DNA from: Bryobacterales bacterium
GTDB taxonomy: Bacteria > Acidobacteriota > Terriglobia > Bryobacterales > Bryobacteraceae
NCBI GenBank assembly: GCA_016789785.1
Contig: JAEUQE010000263.1
Location: 1-11,174, forward strand
DNA: 11,174 bases
Reading direction: 5' to 3'
How positions within the stretch are numbered: position 1 is the stretch's first letter; each line of letters opens with the position of its first letter. Made by a program: the position numbers and the translations under genes. This document shows, in pieces, positions 6,850 through 11,174 of this stretch. The notes beneath the pieces are model-generated. The model did no database searches and had not been told where the DNA came from. It was given only the letters and a program-made list of their open reading frames with translations.

Positions 6850-8328
6850 ATGAAACTCGCCACCCACATTCTTCGGAAGGATTTCCGGGAGAACTGGCTC
6901 TGGGTCGCGCTCGTGTTGATATCGGCGGTTGGCTTCACGTGGACGCAGACTGCCGTTGCGAACACACCCCTGCCAAGCCGCAATGTCATCCTTGCGTTGG
7001 TGGGAGCGTTCGGGTTGGCCTGGGCGACGACGTGCGCCTTCTTTGTCTTCCGTCTGGTGCATGCCGACCGATTGGACGGCGACACGCAGTACTGGCTGGC
7101 GCGGCCACTGGAATGGCGGCATCTGTTCGCGGCCAAGTTCGCAGCGATTACGCTGGTGGTGGTTACTCCTCTGTTCTGTTGCGGACTCGCGGAGCTTATC
7201 ACGGCGGAGATCTTTTCGGCTTCACTGTTACCGGGGTTACTTTGGCACATGGTGGTGGTATCCGCGTTTTGGATTATTCCCGCATGGCTGCTGGCCGCAC
7301 TTACTCGTAACACGGCGCAGGCTGCGCTCGGGCTGATCACAACCTTCCTCGCGGCGGTTGTACTCAACATGCTTCTGGGCGCCCGCGGCGGTGGGATCAC
7401 CGGCCAGCAAACGTCCTGGATTCCGCTTGGAGCCGCATTCGTGGTGGCGATCACGGCGGGTCCCGCTATTCTGCTCTCGCAGTATGCAGCCCGCCAAACG
7501 CGGCGGGCGAGGATCGCCTATGCCGCAGCCGCGATCCTGCTCTTCGCCACACTCAGCCTGATACCAACCAGGGCCTTGCATGCGACCAATCATCGATTGT
7601 CAAAGGTGGAGCTGACGTCTCAGCAACCCACATTCACATTGGACTCAGCCCGGCCCTATCCCGAAGCTCCCCGCGGTATGTTCCGTTACTCAAATTACCG
7701 GGCCATCCCGCTGGCGCCGAGCGGTTTGCCGGATGGATGGCGGATTGAAGGCCTGGGACATGCCCACGTGGAATCCGGCGGAGAAGTTATGCACCCCCTA
7801 CCCTATACGGTGACCTATTTGCAGCGCACCGCGGGAAGTTATTGGCTGACGGTTCCAATGCGAAATGACTTTCACGACCGGCGGCGGGAGAGTGAAACCA
7901 CGATCCGGGCCAACTTGCAGCTCACCATCTACGGCAACCCGCGGCAGTACAAGATACCGGCCTCAAACGGCCAGATCTTGATTGACGGAGTGGGCCGGTG
8001 CACCAGCACGTTCGTGGAGACGCCTCTGCTTTCCTGCGCGGGTCCTTTCGAGATCAAGCCCATGGTGGAGGCTTTCCTGGATACTCCGGGAATGCCCCAG
8101 GTGCTGCGCCACGAAGGCAGTCTCGCTCCAATCCGGTTCTCGCCGGAACCGGGAGTGGTGCAGCGCCTTCGCGCGAACCTGTTCCAGGGGCCGGTCTCCT
8201 CCACGCAAGCCGATCGGGCGAAGGACCTGATCATCCACGTGATGGACCCGATCGGTTCGGCTGCAAGGACCATCGAGTTGAAGGGAATCCGCCTGGCGGA
8301 GTATTCACAGCCAGCGGACGACAGATGA
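6850..8328 (+). CDS. ABC-type membrane protein with a large C-terminal extracytoplasmic domain
   Basis: The product has 492 residues and begins one base after the ATPase stop, with GGGAGG 9 bases before the ATG. The first half holds about seven hydrophobic helices: 17-33, 46-69, 95-117, 127-151, 155-176, 189-211 and 221-239. The N-terminus (MKLATHILRKDFREN) and the loop LDGDTQYWLARPLEWRHLF (75-93) resemble ABC-2-type permeases, where a similar loop meets the ATPase. After the last helix, about 250 residues (240-492) lack membrane segments; with an odd helix count and a cytoplasmic N-terminus they should face outside. This part has two Cys (about residues 387 and 397) that could pair, and several beta-rich stretches such as LQLTIYGNPRQYKI. 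I recognise no domain in it. It is most likely the permease subunit. Export of a drug or envelope-active peptide is the usual role of such operons, but the substrate is unknown. Confidence 0.8.
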   Translation: MKLATHILRKDFRENWLWVALVLISAVGFTWTQTAVANTPLPSRNVILALVGAFGLAWATTCAFFVFRLVHADRLDGDTQYWLARPLEWRHLFAAKFAAITLVVVTPLFCCGLAELITAEIFSASLLPGLLWHMVVVSAFWIIPAWLLAALTRNTAQAALGLITTFLAAVVLNMLLGARGGGITGQQTSWIPLGAAFVVAITAGPAILLSQYAARQTRRARIAYAAAAILLFATLSLIPTRALHATNHRLSKVELTSQQPTFTLDSARPYPEAPRGMFRYSNYRAIPLAPSGLPDGWRIEGLGHAHVESGGEVMHPLPYTVTYLQRTAGSYWLTVPMRNDFHDRRRESETTIRANLQLTIYGNPRQYKIPASNGQILIDGVGRCTSTFVETPLLSCAGPFEIKPMVEAFLDTPGMPQVLRHEGSLAPIRFSPEPGVVQRLRANLFQGPVSSTQADRAKDLIIHVMDPIGSAARTIELKGIRLAEYSQPADDR

Positions 8329-8349
8329 GCCGTGCGACCGCCGGGAGCC

Positions 8350-8514
8350 TCAGTTCTGCTTCATGACGCGGTCCAGTTCAACAAACAACCGGCTGCGATC
8401 GCTCGGTGAGAGCTTGTGGAGAATGTCCCGTAACTCGTCCGCCGAGAAACGGTTTTTCGTGAGGCCTTTCACCAGCACTTCGATCGCCCAGTTACTGATC
8501 GGTGTTTGTACCAT
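8350..8514 (-). CDS. Small conserved-looking protein of unknown function (54 residues)
   Basis: The ATG at 8514 is chosen because AGGAAG (8521-8526) lies exactly 6 bases upstream; for the in-frame ATG at 8520 the site would touch the start codon. The product is soluble, helical and charged: MVQTPISNWAIEVLVKGL (1-18), then FSADELRDILHKLSPSDR (22-39), and the tail LFVELDRVMKQN. Two short amphipathic helices separated by SPSD are likely. There is no signal peptide or membrane helix. It ends 21 bases from the permease stop in convergent orientation. GATAAT on the minus strand (8552-8557) might be its -10, but no -35 is visible. I do not recognise the family. That it is a gene rests on the ribosome site and a protein-like composition only. 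Confidence 0.55.
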   Translation of the reverse strand: MVQTPISNWAIEVLVKGLTKNRFSADELRDILHKLSPSDRSRLFVELDRVMKQN

Positions 8515-8520
8515 AGTCAT

Positions 8521-8526
8521 CTTCCT
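8521..8526 (-). promoter_or_regulatory. Ribosome-binding site that sets the start of the 54-residue protein
   Basis: AGGAAG on the minus strand is 6 bases from the ATG at 8514 and directly abuts the ATG at 8520. The first spacing is normal and the second is not, so 8514 is the likely start. Confidence 0.5.
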
Positions 8527-8568
8527 GTGATTTCTTCGCCGATGGTTTGACATTATCAGCGATCGGGC

Positions 8569-8585
8569 CGCCGGGCGACCCGGCG
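8569..8585. repeat. Compact GC-rich hairpin
   Basis: CGCCGGG (8569-8575) and CCCGGCG (8579-8585) form a perfect 7-bp stem with a 3-base loop. It lies between the secreted repeat protein gene and the small protein gene. There is no T-run on the minus strand, so it is at best a weak or atypical terminator for the upstream gene. Confidence 0.5.
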
Positions 8586-8615
8586 AAAGACCTTATTGAC
8601 CTTGGAATCCGCCTT

Positions 8616-8682
8616 AGGTAAGTACTGTCCGTACCAGCTCTTTGGTAGACTATGAGCTTCACGGTACAGATAGAACTTACTT
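8616..8682. repeat. 67-nt imperfect hairpin overlapping the stop of the secreted repeat protein gene
   Basis: The outer arms 8616-8635 and 8663-8682 agree at 16 of 20 positions as an inverted repeat. Counting G-U pairs, 18 of 20 can pair in plus-strand RNA and 17 of 20 in minus-strand RNA. Inside, AGCTC (8636-8640) pairs with GAGCT (8654-8658) around a 13-base loop. The right arm contains the TAA stop (8677-8679) of the minus-strand gene. No T-run follows on the minus strand, so this is not a standard terminator. Confidence 0.6.
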
Positions 8683-10224
8683 CCCACGGAACACTTGAAT
8701 CGTTGCAGGGACAGGAGTTACGCCAAGCCAAGCGGCTGCGATTTCGATCTGGCCCAGCACGCGGATATCGGCATCAGGGCACCGCTCCAGAAGCACTTCT
8801 GCTTCGTCCTGGTGCAGCTTCGCGGCCTGATAGAACAGTGACCGGAACGCCGCCGCCGATGGCCAGAACACACGAGGGGCGAGGTTCGGCTGATCGGGGT
8901 CCGCGTCTGTCTTATAGAGTTCACGTGCGTCCACAAGTCCACGCTCCAGCAGTTTCAAGCCAAGCTCACGATCCTGATACCGTAGCGCCGCGGATGCAAG
9001 AGATGCCCAGCCACGGGCGCGGTTCCCCGCCGGAGTCACCTCTTCCAGGGCCTTCACGCATGCGTCCAGCACTTTTCGCGCCGCTTGCACCTCTTCCGCT
9101 TTCTGATTCATGGCAATCGTGACAATGGCTCTTACCTTGAGAATCGCCGTCGGGATCTTCCGGGCAGCCTCAATCGCCCGCATCGGATCCTTCACGTACC
9201 ACGTCATCACTTCCTGAAAGTAAGCCGTTTCCATCACCAGGCGGCGGGCCCTCGCCTGTTCCGCCGGGCTCGATTTCTCTCCGTCAGCCGGTACAGTTCC
9301 GGAAGTCGTCACTCCTTCTCCTTTGTCCAGGGACGCCTTGCCCTTGGGAAAGTGCCTTACAGCCTCGCGCAGGGCTGGACGGTCTTCCATCATTCGAGTT
9401 ACTAAATCCGGCTCAACCTCCATCGCGAGGTCGACCAGGTTAAATAGGACAACGTCGCGCGGATCGCCAAGAGAAACCGTACCCGCGGACGTTGTAATCG
9501 TTTGAGTGCGGCGGAATACAATCCCTTTACCCTCCATGGCCGAACGCACCATCGCGCGGACTCCGGAGTCAAATTGTGCTTGCGTCATCGCCACCGGACG
9601 TCCAGGACGTAACCCGCGCACGAAGCTTTCGAACTCGTCGATGTCGGGCCGTTGCACAAACGCCGATTGGGCCAACGAAAGCAGCATGGCGCGACGTGGA
9701 TCATCTTCGGGCATGACCTTGATCACGCTCACGGCTGCCCGGTAGGGGAACACGCCGGATAACCCGAATTGCTGGACAAGCTCAATGGCCCGGTCTGGAT
9801 TCTTCCGCGACTTCTCAAGCAGGATGGCAACGATCTGCTGAATCGGATCGACGCGCGGATCGGGCTGTCCCGCCGGCGCTTCCGGCAAGATATTCAGTTT
9901 TTCGATCGCACGTTCCACATCCACGCGTGCCAGTGCGGCGATCGTCAATGCAAGAAAACGGGTTCGCAGGTTCTCCCGCTGAGGCAAGGCCGCGGCGCAT
10001 GCAATCGCCTGATCAAAGAGTTCCACCGATTTGCTTCGGTCACGGTGGCTCTCCACAATCGCGAGTTGAAGCAGAGCACCCGGCTGGAACTCCGGCTGCG
10101 TCCCCCCAATGGCACCATGTGCCGATTCGAGAAGTTCGCCTGCTCTCTTGTTGAGTCTGGAAGCGTCGGCTGAGTCAAGCGCCGCGCAAGAAAGTAGAAT
10201 CGCGAAGAATCCGCGGGGCAACAT
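8677..10224 (-). CDS. Secreted alpha-helical repeat protein of unknown function (515 residues)
   Basis: A signal peptide is likely: MLPRGFFAILLSCAAL, with a cut near DSADA (17-21). The rest is almost entirely helix-forming and Ala/Leu/Arg/Glu rich, like a degenerate TPR or HEAT-type solenoid. The motif RAIE recurs in similar surroundings at 105-108 (VDVERAIEKL), 145-148 (NPDRAIELV) and 349-352 (DPMRAIEAA). A Gly/Ser/Thr/Lys-rich linker (about 295-322) splits the chain into two helical halves. No catalytic motif is seen. The start is the ATG at 10224, with a GGGGG ribosome site 4 bases upstream. It follows an amidohydrolase gene after 60 bases on the same strand, so it may be co-transcribed. 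A scaffold or interaction role outside the inner membrane is possible, but there is no direct evidence for it. Confidence 0.8.
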   Translation of the reverse strand: MLPRGFFAILLSCAALDSADASRLNKRAGELLESAHGAIGGTQPEFQPGALLQLAIVESHRDRSKSVELFDQAIACAAALPQRENLRTRFLALTIAALARVDVERAIEKLNILPEAPAGQPDPRVDPIQQIVAILLEKSRKNPDRAIELVQQFGLSGVFPYRAAVSVIKVMPEDDPRRAMLLSLAQSAFVQRPDIDEFESFVRGLRPGRPVAMTQAQFDSGVRAMVRSAMEGKGIVFRRTQTITTSAGTVSLGDPRDVVLFNLVDLAMEVEPDLVTRMMEDRPALREAVRHFPKGKASLDKGEGVTTSGTVPADGEKSSPAEQARARRLVMETAYFQEVMTWYVKDPMRAIEAARKIPTAILKVRAIVTIAMNQKAEEVQAARKVLDACVKALEEVTPAGNRARGWASLASAALRYQDRELGLKLLERGLVDARELYKTDADPDQPNLAPRVFWPSAAAFRSLFYQAAKLHQDEAEVLLERCPDADIRVLGQIEIAAAWLGVTPVPATIQVFRGK

Positions 10225-10250
10225 AAATCCCCCTTCGCAAGATTAGACGG

Positions 10251-10283
10251 CGGCTTCAGCCGGCTTGTTCCCGCCAACGGGAA
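10251..10283. repeat. Two adjacent small palindromes between the amidohydrolase and the secreted repeat protein gene
   Basis: CGGC-TTCA-GCCG (10251-10262) and TTCCCG-CCAA-CGGGAA (10268-10283) are two perfect stem-loops 5 bases apart. The second begins directly after the amidohydrolase stop (10285 on the minus strand). No T-run follows. They look like a REP-type extragenic element or a processing or attenuation structure inside a minus-strand operon. Confidence 0.5.
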
Positions 10284-10284
10284 G

Positions 10285-11064
10285 CTACGGCGTGAGGAGT
10301 CGCGCCGCGTTGCCGTTGACAATCGCCATCTCATCGTCGCCCGCGATGTCTGACTCCTTCAGCTTCAACAGTGCGGATTCAAAGTACTGAAATGGGGAGT
10401 GAGAGCCGAACACCACACGGTCGATGCCAACGGTTTCCACCAACATGCGAGCGCAACCCGCACCCTCGATCATTGCGAGATCGAAGTACACCTGCGACGC
10501 TCCCGCCAAGCGTTTCAGATCCGGGCCGGCGGGAACGCGGGCCCGGTTGAGGATCACCATACGCAGATCCGGCACCTGCGCGGCCAGGCTCGCAAGCGGC
10601 GCCGGGTCCACTGGAGCAACACGCATCAGAGGATGCTGCGTTCGCTCATCTTCAAGCTGAATCGCGATCTGCACGATGAGTTTGCGTACGCGTGCCTCCC
10701 GCAACAGCGGAAGAACCTCCGGATGGTCGAGCGCGTAACCGTGATAATTGGGATGCAGCCGGATTCCAGGCATGCGATGCAACTCGTGGCAGCGTCGAAG
10801 ATCCTCCCGCCATCCCGGCGCACACGGGTTGACACTGCCGAACGGGATCAGCATGCCCGCGCCGGTGGCCTCGCAGATTCGCGCGAGCCGTGCGTTCGCG
10901 GCGCTCAGATCCCGATGGAACACGCCTTCGAAGCTGCCCGTCCATGCCTGCGTCACACCACGCCGCTTGAGTCGTGCCACAAGATCAGACGGCGTGTCTC
11001 CGGGAAACCTTCGAAAGGGCCAGGCGCCGGTTGTCACATTGGTATCAATGATCGCACCGCTCAT
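10285..11064 (-). CDS. Amidohydrolase-family (PF04909-like TIM barrel) protein with atypical metal site
   Basis: The product has 259 residues. It shows the general pattern of amidohydrolase-2 proteins: a first strand AIIDTNV (4-10), a conserved His region GIRLHPNYHGY (100-110), VQIAIQLEDERTQHP (131-145), DRVVFGSHSPF (215-225), and the ending IVNGNAARLL (248-257). In typical members the first strand carries a His-x-His metal pair and the last block reads GSDxP. Here these are DTNVT and GSHSP, so two usual metal positions are changed. His104, His108 and His222 remain as candidates. Reactions in the superfamily include hydrolysis, decarboxylation and lactone opening; the substrate is unknown. 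There is no signal peptide, so it is cytoplasmic. Its ATG overlaps the stop of the preceding gene (ATGA, 11061-11064), showing translational coupling with another protein of the same family. Confidence 0.8.
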   Translation of the reverse strand: MSGAIIDTNVTTGAWPFRRFPGDTPSDLVARLKRRGVTQAWTGSFEGVFHRDLSAANARLARICEATGAGMLIPFGSVNPCAPGWREDLRRCHELHRMPGIRLHPNYHGYALDHPEVLPLLREARVRKLIVQIAIQLEDERTQHPLMRVAPVDPAPLASLAAQVPDLRMVILNRARVPAGPDLKRLAGASQVYFDLAMIEGAGCARMLVETVGIDRVVFGSHSPFQYFESALLKLKESDIAGDDEMAIVNGNAARLLTP

Positions 11065-11174
11065 ACGCGAATACCTTTGCGCTGAAGCACCGGCATCATC
11101 ATCCGTTTCAGGTTGCCGCCGAGAATGAGATTGCGATCCGCTTCGCTGATATCCGCGCCCATCACCTTGCCGAG
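11061..11174 (-). CDS. C-terminal end of a second amidohydrolase-family protein (runs off the right edge)
   Basis: Only the last 37 residues are visible, beginning LGKVMGADISEADRNLILGG and ending KGIRV. The block DISEADRNLILGGNLKR is the usual C-terminal helix of PF04909 amidohydrolases, where the gene end reads like ILGGNAxRLL. The TGA overlaps the ATG of the next gene by 4 bases. The two proteins may form a heteromer or act in succession. Family assignment from such a short piece is moderate. Confidence 0.6.
   Translation of the reverse strand, partial: LGKVMGADISEADRNLILGGNLKRMMMPVLQRKGIRV

Noticed and set aside
6645..7454. 269-codon open frame on the minus strand opposite the ATPase and permease
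   Set aside because: Low-complexity Thr/Ala/Ser translation with no motifs; the sense strand has strong membrane helices and ABC motifs.
10399..11085. 228-codon open frame on the plus strand opposite the second amidohydrolase
   Set aside because: His/Arg-rich and without motifs; the minus strand carries the family blocks and an ATGA coupling.
1..11174. CRISPR arrays, tRNA or rRNA genes, transposases, phage genes
   Set aside because: None seen: no regularly spaced repeats, no cloverleaf-like segments, no transposase or phage motifs in any frame.

Overview
The window looks like an ordinary chromosomal segment of a GC-rich Gram-negative bacterium. An Acidobacteriota member close to Solibacter/Bryobacter is my best guess. 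That guess rests on the gene types: a Tat-exported GH109-type protein, a YtrA-type GntR/ABC operon, and a large secreted helical-repeat protein. It comes from family knowledge, not from a database comparison. I see no tRNA or rRNA gene, CRISPR array, insertion sequence, phage gene or integration site.

Layout. Positions 1-498 (-) hold the N-terminal 166 residues of ribosomal protein S1, driven by a near-consensus sigma-70 promoter at 601-629. Divergent from it, 732-1382 (+) is a compact PgeF/YfiH-family (laccase-domain) protein. A strong minus-strand terminator at 1545-1576 and a second hairpin at 1600-1625 follow the secreted M48 metallopeptidase at 1658-2653 (-). Divergent from that peptidase is a class-V PLP enzyme at 2799-3983 (+) that lacks the cysteine desulfurase Cys loop. 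It converges on a Tat-signal GH109/Gfo-Idh-MocA protein at 4128-5450 (-).

The most coherent system is the plus-strand operon at 5560-8328. It encodes a YtrA-type GntR repressor, an ABC ATPase overlapping it by 4 bases, and, one base after that, a permease with seven predicted helices and a C-terminal domain of about 250 residues predicted to lie outside the membrane. The repressor appears to start on a leaderless GTG. A 9-bp-arm inverted repeat covers the -10 element just ahead of that start, which fits autoregulation. The same site lies upstream of the divergent GH109 gene.

The right part is all minus strand: the tail of one amidohydrolase (11061-11174), a translationally coupled second amidohydrolase whose usual metal ligands are replaced (10285-11064), a 515-residue secreted helical-repeat protein of unknown function (8677-10224), and a 54-residue small protein (8350-8514). 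Between the last two genes are a 67-nt imperfect hairpin overlapping a stop codon (8616-8682) and a compact GC hairpin (8569-8585).

No intergenic gap exceeds 300 bases; the longest is 1383-1657. The strongest leads are the operator/leaderless promoter, the permease fusion domain, the atypical amidohydrolase and the 67-nt hairpin. None alone proves a new system.
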